Assembly (NCBI RefSeq): GCF_003030345.1
Contig: NZ_CP028158.1
Location: 1,984,001 to 2,048,000, forward strand
Length of the DNA stretch: 64,000 nt
Reading direction: 5' to 3'
Source: Plantactinospora sp. BC1
Lineage (GTDB): Bacteria; Actinomycetota; Actinomycetes; Mycobacteriales; Micromonosporaceae
Both the position numbers and the translations under genes were made by a program. Below, piece after piece: positions 41,996 to 50,489 of this stretch. Each line of letters starts with the position of its first letter. Positions within the stretch are counted from its first letter, which is position 1. The notes beneath the pieces were generated by a model that saw only the letters and a program-made list of their open reading frames with translations, ran no database searches and had not been told where the DNA came from.

Positions 41996-43080
41996 ATCCG
42001 GGTCCACTCGGCCACCGCGCGCGGCAGCACGAAGGGTGAACCGAGCAGGCTGCGCCGGATCCGGTGCCGCTGCGTCGCGGAGGTCTCCGCGAGATCCAGC
42101 GCGACCCGGGCCCACCGCTCGGGCCCGGCGGCGAGCGGCAGCAGCGTGACACCCTCCACCTGGGCACCGACCTCGCGCAGGCACGCCAGGTCGCTGGCCA
42201 GCACCGGCAGGCCGAGGGCCAGCGCCTCGAGCACCACGCCGGGCAACCCCTCCCGGCGGGACGGCAGCACGAAGACGTCGGCCGCGGCCAGCACCTCGGT
42301 CACCTCGTCGACCTCGCCGGCCAGCACGATCCCGGGCTCTTCCGGGAACTCCGGGTAGACCGAGGTGAGATCGACGACCCCGCCCGGGCCGGCCAGCAGC
42401 AGCGTGCTGTCCGGACGGATCCGGCGGGCGGCGCGGAGGAGTTCGACCAGGTACGGCCGGTTCTTCGCCTCGGCCGCCCGACCGAGGTGCAGCAGTACCG
42501 GCGTCTCCGGCGCGATGCCCCAGCGGCGCCGGGCGGCGGCCCGGTCGGCGCCGGCCAGCCGGGCGACGTCCACACTGTTGTAGAGCACCCGGTAACGGCG
42601 GTCGCCGGGGCGGGGCCCGGCGAACGCGAGGGCCGCTTCGGTCACCCCGACCACGTCGGTGCTGACCTGGCGCAGCAGGAGCCGCAACCCGGCCCGGCGC
42701 AGCCGGCGGCCCGGCCGGTCGGCCCGGCCGTCGCCCTCGCTCCACATCCGGGCCACCCGGACCGGTACGCCGAGCACCCGGGCCACGCCGAGCACGACGG
42801 CGCTGCTGAGGCTGACGTGCGCGACGACGACGTCCGGGCGCAGGGTCCGCAGGCAGTGCCAGAGCCTGGGCAGGAAGAGCCGCGCGGGCCGGAGTGGACA
42901 CTGCCTGACCTGTGCGCCGGCGACCCGGAACAGGTGGGCGAGGCTGCCCTCCGTGCCGCCCAGCGTGACGAAGGTCTGCGCGAACTCGTCGGCGGGCACC
43001 GCACGGCAGATGTCCAGGGAGACCGTCTCGGCGCCACCCCGGTCCAGGGAACCGACGACGTGCGCCACCCGCACTGTCAC
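41983..43080 (-). CDS. GT4-family glycosyltransferase
   Basis: 365 residues with a GT-B fold. N-terminal VAHVVGSLDRGGAETVSLDI is the classic GT4 start. The donor site is VLLHLGRAAEAKNRPYLVEL and FVLPSRREGLPGVVLEALAL (EX7E). GTG start with AGGAGGGG at ideal distance. It is the first gene of the nine-gene minus-strand polysaccharide operon. Confidence 0.9.
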   Translation of the reverse strand: MTVRVAHVVGSLDRGGAETVSLDICRAVPADEFAQTFVTLGGTEGSLAHLFRVAGAQVRQCPLRPARLFLPRLWHCLRTLRPDVVVAHVSLSSAVVLGVARVLGVPVRVARMWSEGDGRADRPGRRLRRAGLRLLLRQVSTDVVGVTEAALAFAGPRPGDRRYRVLYNSVDVARLAGADRAAARRRWGIAPETPVLLHLGRAAEAKNRPYLVELLRAARRIRPDSTLLLAGPGGVVDLTSVYPEFPEEPGIVLAGEVDEVTEVLAAADVFVLPSRREGLPGVVLEALALGLPVLASDLACLREVGAQVEGVTLLPLAAGPERWARVALDLAETSATQRHRIRRSLLGSPFVLPRAVAEWTRMWAR

Positions 43081-43215
43081 TGCGGCCCCTCCTGGTCCCG
43101 GCGAGCACACCGGCGTCGAACCGATCGGACGCGACGCGCCCCAGTTTTGTCCATCTTAGCATGGAAGACGCATATACGTCCGTTATGGTCCAACGGTAGC
43201 TTGAGGAGGCCGCCG

Positions 43216-44493
43216 GTGGACAGCATCTCCGTGACCAACGAACGTGCCGGGTCGGCGCGGCTGCGGATCGTCGTGGTGTTGAAGACCAACACCGGCGGTC
43301 TCTGGACCGTCCCGCAGGTCGAGGCGCTCCGGGCGCGCGGCCACGACGTGCGGATCGTCCTCCCGCCCGGCCAGGGCCGGCTGACGGCGGAACTCGCGGC
43401 CCGGGGCTTTGCGGTGGTTCCCTCCCCCTTCGACTTCCGGTTCCGGCCGGCGCCCGGCGTACTCCGGGCACTGTGGCGACTGCGCCGGCTGCTGCGCGAC
43501 CTCCGGCCCGACGTCGTCCACTACCACCTGTACGCCTCGGCGATGGCCATCCGGCTCGCCGCCGCCGGACTGGGAGTCCGCAAGGTCCACATGGTCGCCG
43601 GGCCGCTCTTCCTCGAATCGCCGATCATCCGGCGGGTCGAACGACTCCTGTGGCGGATGGACGATCTCGTCGTCTGCGGCACCGAGTTCACCTCCCGGCT
43701 CTACGGGCGACTCGGCTGCCCCCCGGGCCGGCGACCGGTGGTGACCTACGGGGTGGACACCGAACGGTTCAGCGTCGACCACCTGCTGCGCGAGCGCGGC
43801 CAGCCCACGCACCGGCCGGCACACGCGGAGCTGCGCAGGAAGGTCCGCGCGGACCTCGGGGTGGCCGACGACGTGCTGCTGGTCGTCATGGTCGCCTTCG
43901 TCTACCCGCCGCGCCACCTGGTCCACCGGGGCCGAGGCATCAAGGGCCACGACGTCCTGCTGACGGCCTGGGACCGGTTCCACGCCCGCCACCCCCGCTC
44001 CCACCTGCTGCTGGTCGGCGGCGGATGGAACCAGGCCGGCCGGGCGCACCGGGCCGAGCTGATCCGGCGCTTCCGGGTGACCGAGCGCGCCGACGTCACC
44101 TGGACCGATTCGGTCACCGAGGTCCGCGAGGTGTACGCCGCCGCCGACCTGAGCGTCAGCCCGTCGCTCTCCGAGGGGCACGGCGCGGTCGTCGAGGCCA
44201 GCGCGATGGGGGTACCGAGCATCGTCAGCGACGCCGGAGGACTGCCCGAGACCGTCGACGAGTACGCCGGCTGGGTGGTACCGGCCGACGACGCCGCCGC
44301 GCTGGAGGCGGCACTCGACACCGCCGGGCAGGAGTTCCGGGCCGGACGCCTGCCGGCCCGGGGTACCAACGCCCGGCGCCGCGCCGTGGCACTCTTCGAC
44401 AGCGCGGCCGCCGCCACCCGGCTCGCCGCGATCATCGAACAATCCGTCGCGGCCGGGTCGGCCCCGGAGGTCAGGTCAGCAGTTCCCCGTTGA
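43216..44493 (+). CDS. GT4-family glycosyltransferase
   Basis: 425 residues: RIVVVLKTNTGGLWTVPQVE, VHYHLYASAMAIRLAAAGLG, and the donor site VSPSLSEGHGAVVEASAMGV, where the two Glu are one residue closer than in EX7E. Divergent from the minus-strand polysaccharide operon with 135 bases between, so co-regulation is likely. GTG start with TTGAGGAGG upstream. The 3' end overlaps the convergent aldehyde dehydrogenase gene by 23 bases. Confidence 0.88.
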   Translation: MDSISVTNERAGSARLRIVVVLKTNTGGLWTVPQVEALRARGHDVRIVLPPGQGRLTAELAARGFAVVPSPFDFRFRPAPGVLRALWRLRRLLRDLRPDVVHYHLYASAMAIRLAAAGLGVRKVHMVAGPLFLESPIIRRVERLLWRMDDLVVCGTEFTSRLYGRLGCPPGRRPVVTYGVDTERFSVDHLLRERGQPTHRPAHAELRRKVRADLGVADDVLLVVMVAFVYPPRHLVHRGRGIKGHDVLLTAWDRFHARHPRSHLLLVGGGWNQAGRAHRAELIRRFRVTERADVTWTDSVTEVREVYAAADLSVSPSLSEGHGAVVEASAMGVPSIVSDAGGLPETVDEYAGWVVPADDAAALEAALDTAGQEFRAGRLPARGTNARRRAVALFDSAAAATRLAAIIEQSVAAGSAPEVRSAVPR

Positions 44494-46018
44494 CCCGGCG
44501 CGGAATGCCCAGCGGGTTGGCCGCCCGCAACGCCGCCGGCAGCAGCTCGTCGGGCATCCCCTGGTAGGCGACGGGACGCAGGAAACGGCGCACCGCCGTC
44601 ACCCCGACCGAGGTGTGCAGCGAGCCGGTGGTGGCCGGCCACGGCCCGCCGTGCTGCATCGCCCAGGTCACCGCGACCCCGGTCGGCCAGCCGTTCCAGA
44701 TCACCCGGCCGGCCCGCCGGGCCGCGAGGTCGACCACCCGGGCCGCCACCGGGTCGTCGGCGCCCTCGCCGTGCACGGTGGCGGTCAGCGCGCCGGGTAC
44801 GACGTTCAGCGCCGCCAGCAACTCCGCCTCGTCGGCGTACTCCACCAGCAGGGCGGCCGGGCCGAAGCACTCCTCCAGCAGCCGCTCGGCCTGCCGGACG
44901 AGGTCACCGGCCGAGACCGCCAGCAGTTGGGCACCGGCCCGGTATCCGGGCTCGTCGACCGGGGCGGGCGGGACGATCGTCCGTACCCCGGGCACCTCGG
45001 CCAGGGCGGCGGCCTCCTCCTGGTACGCGTCGCGGATCCGGGCGTTCAGCAGCGGGCCGAGCGACGCCGCGCCGACCGCCTTGCCGAGTACCCCCTCCAG
45101 CTGGTGGCCGACGGGCAGGAAGAGCAGCCCCGGCTTGGTGCAGAACTGCCCCGAACCGAGGGTGACCGAGCCGACGAACGCCTCGGCGATCGTGTTGCCC
45201 CGGGCGGCCAGCGCCGCCGGGGTGACCACGGTCGGGTTCAGCGAGCCGAGTTCGCCGTAGAACGGGATCGGGTCGGGGCGGCCGGCGGCGAGGTCGGCCA
45301 GCGCCCGGCCACCGGTGGCGGAGCCGGTGAAGGAGCCGGCCGCGATCGCCGGATGGGTGATCAGGGCCCGGCCGGCCTCCATCCCCCGGACCACCGCGAA
45401 GGTGCCGACCGGGGCACCCCCCTCGGCGAGCGCGTTGGCGACCAGCGCGCCGCAGAGGTCGGAGAGTCCGGGGTGGCCCGGATGCGCCTTCACCACGACC
45501 GGGCAGCCGGCGGCCAGCGCGCTGGCCGTGTCGCCGCCCGGCACCGAGAAGGCGAGCGGGAAGTTCGACGCCGCGTAGACCGCGACCGGGCCGACCGGGA
45601 CCAGCATCCGGCGCAGGTCCGGTCGGGGCGCCGGCAGCGCGTCCGGATCGGGCAGGTCGATCACCGCCTCCAGGAACGACCCCTCGGCCACCGCGTCGGC
45701 GAACATCTCCAACTGCACCCGGGTCCGGGTCAGCTCGCTGTGCAGCCGGGCCGTGCCGAGACCGGTCTCGGCGTCGCCGAGCGCGACGATCTCGTCCCGG
45801 GAGCCCTCCAGCGCGGCGCCGATCCGGCGGAGCAGGTCCGCGCGGGTGGTCAGCGGCAGTGCCGCGTACGCGGGTGCGGCGGCGGCCGCCAGCCGGCAGA
45901 CCGCGTCCAGTCCGTCGGTACCGGTGTGCGGCACCGGATGACCGGTCGGCGCGCCGGTGTAGGGGTTCATCGGCTGGTCGGTGTCCATGCCAGTCTCCGT
46001 CGGTCCAGTGTGGGTCAC
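44471..46018 (-). CDS. Aldehyde dehydrogenase, 2-ketoglutarate semialdehyde dehydrogenase type
   Basis: Up to 515 residues. Catalytic Cys293 (LGSGQFCTKPG) and general base Glu256 (IPFYGELGSLNP) are present, with NADP-type FSVPGGDTASALAAGCPVVV and SFTGSATGGRALADL. The layout (Q-F-C-T-K-P-G, Y-G-E-L-G-S-L-N-P) is that of alpha-ketoglutarate semialdehyde dehydrogenases, the last step of hydroxyproline and pentose oxidation. GTG at 46018 overlaps the redoxin stop (GTGA); an internal ATG at 45988 with GGAG upstream is an alternative start. Confidence 0.9.
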   Translation of the reverse strand: MTHTGPTETGMDTDQPMNPYTGAPTGHPVPHTGTDGLDAVCRLAAAAAPAYAALPLTTRADLLRRIGAALEGSRDEIVALGDAETGLGTARLHSELTRTRVQLEMFADAVAEGSFLEAVIDLPDPDALPAPRPDLRRMLVPVGPVAVYAASNFPLAFSVPGGDTASALAAGCPVVVKAHPGHPGLSDLCGALVANALAEGGAPVGTFAVVRGMEAGRALITHPAIAAGSFTGSATGGRALADLAAGRPDPIPFYGELGSLNPTVVTPAALAARGNTIAEAFVGSVTLGSGQFCTKPGLLFLPVGHQLEGVLGKAVGAASLGPLLNARIRDAYQEEAAALAEVPGVRTIVPPAPVDEPGYRAGAQLLAVSAGDLVRQAERLLEECFGPAALLVEYADEAELLAALNVVPGALTATVHGEGADDPVAARVVDLAARRAGRVIWNGWPTGVAVTWAMQHGGPWPATTGSLHTSVGVTAVRRFLRPVAYQGMPDELLPAALRAANPLGIPRRVNGELLT

Positions 46019-46665
46019 GGGGCGAGTACCAGTTTCCGCAGCGTGCTGTCGAGGGTGGCGGCGTCCACCCCGCCGGGCCAGCCCCGCAGCAGCGTGCCGC
46101 CCTTGGCGACGACGACCACCGCCGGGGGTTCCCGGACCGCGTACGCCCGCGCTATGCGCTGGTCACCGTCGACCAGTACCGGATATTCCACCCGGTGCCG
46201 GCGCAGGTACTCCTGGAGGGCGTCCGGGTCGTCCTCGCCGGCCACCCCGACGAAGACCACCCGGTCGCGGTGCTCGCGGGCCAGTTCGCCGAGGGCGTCC
46301 TGCCGTCCGGCGCAGGTGTTGCACCAGGAGCTGAAGAAGGTCAGCACCACCGGCCGGTCGGCCCACAGCTCCGCCACCGCCAGCGCGCTGCCGTCGGTCA
46401 GCGTACCCGTGACCTTCGGGGCGCCCGGCAGGTCGGTCGGCGCCGGTCGCAGCGCCAGGTCGCTCGGCACCGGGCCGGGCAGTCCGGCGGCACCGCCGGC
46501 CACCGGCGGGGTCGGCTCGGGGTCCGCGCCGTCACCGGTGCAGCCGGTGGCGAGCACCGCGACCGTCACGGCGACCCCGACCAGCGCGGCGAGCCGGCCC
46601 CGGCGCGGCCGACCGGCCCGGTGCGACGCGGCGACGGTGGGCTCGGCGGCTTTCCGGGCGGTCAC
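46015..46665 (-). CDS. TlpA/ResA-like thioredoxin-fold lipoprotein
   Basis: 216 residues. A basic n-region of about 25 residues and a hydrophobic stretch lead to lipobox LATGC. The thioredoxin domain carries the redox motif CNTC (VLTFFSSWCNTCAGRQDAL) and cis-Pro region REPPAVVVVAKGG. It is a membrane-anchored extracytoplasmic thiol-disulfide protein. It is coupled by GTGA overlaps both to the lipoprotein gene before it and to the aldehyde dehydrogenase after it. Confidence 0.87.
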   Translation of the reverse strand: MTARKAAEPTVAASHRAGRPRRGRLAALVGVAVTVAVLATGCTGDGADPEPTPPVAGGAAGLPGPVPSDLALRPAPTDLPGAPKVTGTLTDGSALAVAELWADRPVVLTFFSSWCNTCAGRQDALGELAREHRDRVVFVGVAGEDDPDALQEYLRRHRVEYPVLVDGDQRIARAYAVREPPAVVVVAKGGTLLRGWPGGVDAATLDSTLRKLVLAP

Positions 46666-47102
46666 GACGGCACCACCGCGACCAGCGCGGGCCCCTCGCT
46701 GTCGTCCCTGGTCAGCGGGATCGGCCGGCGGTCGTCGACGATCAGCCGGTACGCGTCCCGGTCGGCCACCGAGACCGGGACGGCGAACTCGCAGTACGTC
46801 GGGATGCGCGCCACCTCCAGGTCCTCGGCGAAGGTCCGGACCGACGTGCCGGGCGGCAGTTCGCCCTCGGCCAGGGTCTCGCCGTCGCCGTCCACCACCC
46901 GGTAGGCCGCCCTGTTGTGGAAGTGCGTGTACGGCCCGGTGCCGGCGCACTCGACGCCCTCGGGCCGGATGTTGATGTCCCGGACCAGCACCCGGACGGT
47001 CATCGCGGCCCGTGGCTCCTCGTCGTCGCCGCACCCGGTCAGCGGTGCGAGCAGCAGCAGCGGCAGTACCGCCAGCAGGTGGCGGTAGCGGACCCGCCGC
47101 AT
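46662..47102 (-). CDS. Small lipoprotein of unknown function
   Basis: 146 residues. MRRVRYRHLLAVLPLLLLAP is a lipoprotein signal with LTGC (Cys24). The mature part is a likely beta-rich domain with two Cys (GVECAGTG and IPTYCEFAV) that may form a disulfide, which would suit the neighbouring CxxC redoxin. No family recognised. ATG with CGGAGGAAAG upstream; longer in-frame extension lacks a signal. It follows the metalloprotease gene by 80 bases. Confidence 0.72.
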   Translation of the reverse strand: MRRVRYRHLLAVLPLLLLAPLTGCGDDEEPRAAMTVRVLVRDINIRPEGVECAGTGPYTHFHNRAAYRVVDGDGETLAEGELPPGTSVRTFAEDLEVARIPTYCEFAVPVSVADRDAYRLIVDDRRPIPLTRDDSEGPALVAVVPS

Positions 47103-47182
47103 CTTTCCTCCGGGATGGTCGGAGCGAGGTGCCCGGGAGGCGGTGCGGGGTGCACCACCTCCCGGGCGTCCCGCCGGGCGCG

Positions 47183-49225
47183 TCAGGACTTCTGGACGCG
47201 GCACTGCTTGGTGACGGTCTTCGTCGGGTCGCTCTCCGAGGTGGCGGTGAGCTTGACGACGCCGGTCTGGGTGGCCGACGGGGTCGCCCCCACCGAGACC
47301 CGGACCGGGGTGGACTTGCCGAACCCGGCCGTGGCCAGCGCGTTCGGCACCTCGACCCGCCAGCCCTTGCCGTTCACCTCCGCGGTGAGCCGGTAGACGT
47401 CCGACTTGAGGTAGGCCGTCGCGTTCTCCGGGTGCGCCTGGCCGCCGGCCGCGTACGCCCCGGTGTTGGTCAGGGTGAACGAGCAGGTGACGCCCCGGTT
47501 GGTCGGCCGGGTCGCGGTGGTCACCTCGCCGGCCGAGAGCGCCACGCCGTGGCTGCTCGGTCCGGCGCCGTCGAGCGAGCGCACCGCCACCGTGTACGAC
47601 AGCACGCCGTCGCCGTTGCGCTTCAGGTCGAGGACGTAGAAGTGCAGCCGGTTGGCCTCGTCCACGTACTCGTACTCGCTGCCCGACCGGGTGCCGGCGT
47701 GGAACAGCGCGTCGGAGAGCTGCCGGTAGTCCCCCATGGTGATCTTCTGCGGGGTGCCGTCCGGCTGGTAGAAGTCGATCATGTCGATGTCCTGCGGGTT
47801 GGCGTCGACCACCCAGACGAAGGGAGCGCTGTCGGCGTTCTTCGTCTTGGAGAGCAGCACGCCGCTGTCCGGGGTGAACGAGTCCGCACCCATCCGGTCC
47901 ACGACCTCGACGGTGTAGTTGTTGAAGCTGCCGCCGTCGCAGAGCGGGTCGGTGCTGGTGTCGCAGGCCGGCGACCGGTCCCGGTTCATCGCGATGTTGA
48001 TCCCGGTGAGCCCCTTCGGGCCGGCGTCCACCGCCCGGGCGGTCACCGTCGCCACCACCATGCCGGAGGTGGCCAGCGCCTCCCGGCTCAGCCGCAGCAG
48101 GTGCTCCTCACCGAGCAGGCCGATCTTCATCTTGTCCCGGACGGTGTGCAGCGAACCCATCGAACCGCCGTTCACCGGCGGGATCTGCCACCGGGTGTGC
48201 GGACCGCCGGGCCCGTTGAACGAGCCGCGCGACATCATGCTCCAGATGCCGGTGTACGCCCGCCGCAACGGTGTGCCGTACGGGTTGTTGTAGTTGTCGC
48301 CGATGCTGAGCAGGTGGCTCAGCTCGTGCGCGTACACGCCCATGCCGGAGCTCTCGGCCTGGGTCGAGGAGCCGCCACCGGCGTTCGGCCAGATGGTCGA
48401 GGCCGCCTTCCAGGAGGTCCACTCGACATACCGGGTACGCGCGTAGTTCGGCAGGTTCGGGTCCGGCGGACCCCAGGCGTCCGGCACGTCCTCCTTGGTC
48501 TGGAACATCATCTGGCCGAACTCCTGCCAGGTGGACGACTCGTCCTGCCCAGCGGAGAGGATGAAGACCAGCTCGAACGAGTCGGCCACCTCGTCGCCGA
48601 CCGCCGCCCGCCAGGCGCCCAGCCCGTCGGTGCGGATGTTCTTGGCACACTGCTCGCCGCTCGGGCAGGCGCCCGGGTTGAAGCCGTTGTCGATGCCGTA
48701 CTGGTAGGACTTCGCCGGCATCTCGTACGGGCCGAAGCCGGTCAGGTCCACCCCGTACCGGCCGTTGGAGTCCTGCATCCAGTACTCGTGCAGGGTGTGG
48801 CCCTTGTTCAGCTCGTTGGGCTTGTTCAGGAAGTCGGTGTAGAAGCCCGCGACCTGGTCGCGCGGGATGTTCGCCGCCGTCGACTGGGGGTTGCCGAAGA
48901 CCGTCGACCGGGGCCGCTGGGTGACCACGAACGGCTGGTCCGGATAGTCGAGGGTGACCAGAGCGATCTTGAAGTTGCGGACCGAGCCGGCCACGGTCGG
49001 GTCGGCCCAGTTCGTGTTCGGCGGCGTGACGTAGTCGTCCCAGGTCATGCCGTCCGGGTTCTCCCAGGACTGCGGGTCGAGCACGTCGAACGGGCCGGTG
49101 CCGCCGGCCGGGTTGCCCGGTGCGGCCGAGGCCGGCGTCGTGGCGACACCGGCGACCAGTGCCGCCGCGAGCGTCGCCGCCAGCGCCGACCGCCACGCGG
49201 TGCGTCTGGTGGACAGTAGGTGCAT
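47183..49225 (-). CDS. Secreted M6-like metalloprotease (copy 1)
   Basis: 680 residues. A signal peptide (to about ASA-APG) precedes a catalytic domain with zinc motif HELSH (His300, Glu301, His304), followed by LLSIGDNYNNP where Asp may be the third ligand, then WSMMSRGSFNGPGGPH supplying a Met-turn-like segment. The C-terminal about 110 residues form an Ig-like domain (VTCSFTLTNTGAYAAGGQAH). Relatives are M6 (immune-inhibitor-A-like) proteases. A paralogue lies at 54380-56416. The ATG follows GAGAGGTGA. A gap of 259 bases separates it from the epimerase gene. Confidence 0.87.
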   Translation of the reverse strand: MHLLSTRRTAWRSALAATLAAALVAGVATTPASAAPGNPAGGTGPFDVLDPQSWENPDGMTWDDYVTPPNTNWADPTVAGSVRNFKIALVTLDYPDQPFVVTQRPRSTVFGNPQSTAANIPRDQVAGFYTDFLNKPNELNKGHTLHEYWMQDSNGRYGVDLTGFGPYEMPAKSYQYGIDNGFNPGACPSGEQCAKNIRTDGLGAWRAAVGDEVADSFELVFILSAGQDESSTWQEFGQMMFQTKEDVPDAWGPPDPNLPNYARTRYVEWTSWKAASTIWPNAGGGSSTQAESSGMGVYAHELSHLLSIGDNYNNPYGTPLRRAYTGIWSMMSRGSFNGPGGPHTRWQIPPVNGGSMGSLHTVRDKMKIGLLGEEHLLRLSREALATSGMVVATVTARAVDAGPKGLTGINIAMNRDRSPACDTSTDPLCDGGSFNNYTVEVVDRMGADSFTPDSGVLLSKTKNADSAPFVWVVDANPQDIDMIDFYQPDGTPQKITMGDYRQLSDALFHAGTRSGSEYEYVDEANRLHFYVLDLKRNGDGVLSYTVAVRSLDGAGPSSHGVALSAGEVTTATRPTNRGVTCSFTLTNTGAYAAGGQAHPENATAYLKSDVYRLTAEVNGKGWRVEVPNALATAGFGKSTPVRVSVGATPSATQTGVVKLTATSESDPTKTVTKQCRVQKS

Positions 49226-49450
49226 CCAGTCACCTCTCGTTCTCCCTGGGTGCGCCGACGGCGCTCCACTGCGGTGCGCGGGACACCCTCCCCGTGCTGA
49301 TGGCACCGGTTGGGCTCCTGTCCCGACACCTCCGGCCCGATCATCCATGATCACGCGACGCGAATCTATGCGGCCCGATCCGCGACGTCACCCTACAGAT
49401 GTCGTCGGGTGCCCCGACCGGTTCCGACACCTGCCGAAGCCGTCCGCCCG

Positions 49451-49486
49451 GACCCGCCGAATCGGACGGTCCGGGACCGGCGGGTC
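49451..49486 (-). terminator. Stem-loop at the end of the hydroxyproline operon
   Basis: GACCCGCCG (49451-49459) pairs with CGGCGGGTC (49478-49486), the latter covering the epimerase stop codon. A smaller palindrome CGGTCC-G-GGACCG sits inside (49467-49479). This may end or attenuate the hydroxyproline transcript before the metalloprotease gene. Confidence 0.4.
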
Positions 49487-50489
49487 AGATCCGGAAGCCC
49501 TCCGGGAACGGATCCTCCGGGTCGAGCAGGTACTGCGCGGTACCGGTGATCCAGGCCCGGCCGGTGACCGTCGGTACCACCGCCGGCAGCTCGCCGACCG
49601 TGGTGGTGCCGACCAGCCGGCCGGTGAAGCGGGTCCCGATCACCGACTCGTTGACGAACGGCGTCTCCAGCCCGAGCAGGCCACGCGCGTGCCGCTGGGC
49701 CATCCGGGCCGAGGTGCCGGTGCCGCACGGTGACCGGTCCACCCAGCCGGGGTGGATCACCACCGCGTTGCGGGCATCCGCACCGTCGGTGCCGTCCTGC
49801 ACCACCTGGACGTGCCGGCAGTCGTCGATCGCCGGGATCGTGGGGTGCCGGGGCGGCGCCTGCTCGTTGATCGCGTCCATGATCCGCAGCCCGCGCGCGA
49901 TCAGCTCCGGCACCGCCGCCGGCTCGACCGGCAGCCCCAGGTCGGCGGCGTCCACGATGGCGTAGAAGTTGCCACCGAAGGCCATGTCGTAGCGGATGGT
50001 GCCGATCTCCCCGCCCACCTCGACCTTCCGGTCGGCGGCGAGCAGGAACGACGGCACGTTCCGCAGCGTCACCCCGGTCGCCCGGCCGTCCCGGACCGCG
50101 ACGTCCACGCTGACCAGCCCGGCCGGGGTGTCCAGCCGGATCGTGGTGACCGGCTCGACGACCGGCACCATCCCGGTCTCCACCAGCACGGTGGCCACCC
50201 CGATGGTGCCGTGCCCGCACATCGGCAGGCAGCCGGAGACCTCGATGAACAGCACCCCGACGTCGGCGTCCGGCCGGGTCGGCGGCTGGAGGATCGCCCC
50301 GGACATCGCCGAGTGGCCGCGCGGCTCGCACATCAGCAGCCGGCGCAGCCCGTCCCGGTCCCGCTCGAAGAGCCGCTTGCGCTCCAGCATGGTGTCGCCG
50401 GGCAGCACCCCGACACCACCGGTGATCACCCGGGTCGGCATCCCCTCGGTGTGCGAGTCGACGGCATGCAGGACCAGCCGGCTACGCAT
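49485..50489 (-). CDS. 4-hydroxyproline 2-epimerase (proline racemase superfamily)
   Basis: 334 residues. Both catalytic cysteines are present: Cys91 (SGCLPMCGHGTIG) and Cys255 (DRSPCGTGTSARM). A Cys/Cys pair fits a racemase/epimerase and argues against the Thr-containing trans-3-hydroxyproline dehydratases. It would turn trans-4-hydroxy-L-proline into cis-4-hydroxy-D-proline. Proline racemase is an alternative on sequence alone; the neighbouring dehydrogenase, deaminase and semialdehyde dehydrogenase favour hydroxyproline. It overlaps the DapA-family gene by eight bases. Confidence 0.9.
   Translation of the reverse strand: MRSRLVLHAVDSHTEGMPTRVITGGVGVLPGDTMLERKRLFERDRDGLRRLLMCEPRGHSAMSGAILQPPTRPDADVGVLFIEVSGCLPMCGHGTIGVATVLVETGMVPVVEPVTTIRLDTPAGLVSVDVAVRDGRATGVTLRNVPSFLLAADRKVEVGGEIGTIRYDMAFGGNFYAIVDAADLGLPVEPAAVPELIARGLRIMDAINEQAPPRHPTIPAIDDCRHVQVVQDGTDGADARNAVVIHPGWVDRSPCGTGTSARMAQRHARGLLGLETPFVNESVIGTRFTGRLVGTTTVGELPAVVPTVTGRAWITGTAQYLLDPEDPFPEGFRI

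Noticed and set aside
29769-44493. Secondary-metabolite gene cluster
   Set aside because: Glycosyltransferases and sugar enzymes are present, but there is no polyketide synthase, NRPS, terpene or RiPP gene; flippase and polymerase indicate a polysaccharide.
49485-50489. Proline racemase or trans-3-hydroxyproline dehydratase instead of 4-hydroxyproline epimerase
   Set aside because: The dehydratase is disfavoured by the second catalytic Cys255; proline racemase is disfavoured by the complete hydroxyproline pathway around it.
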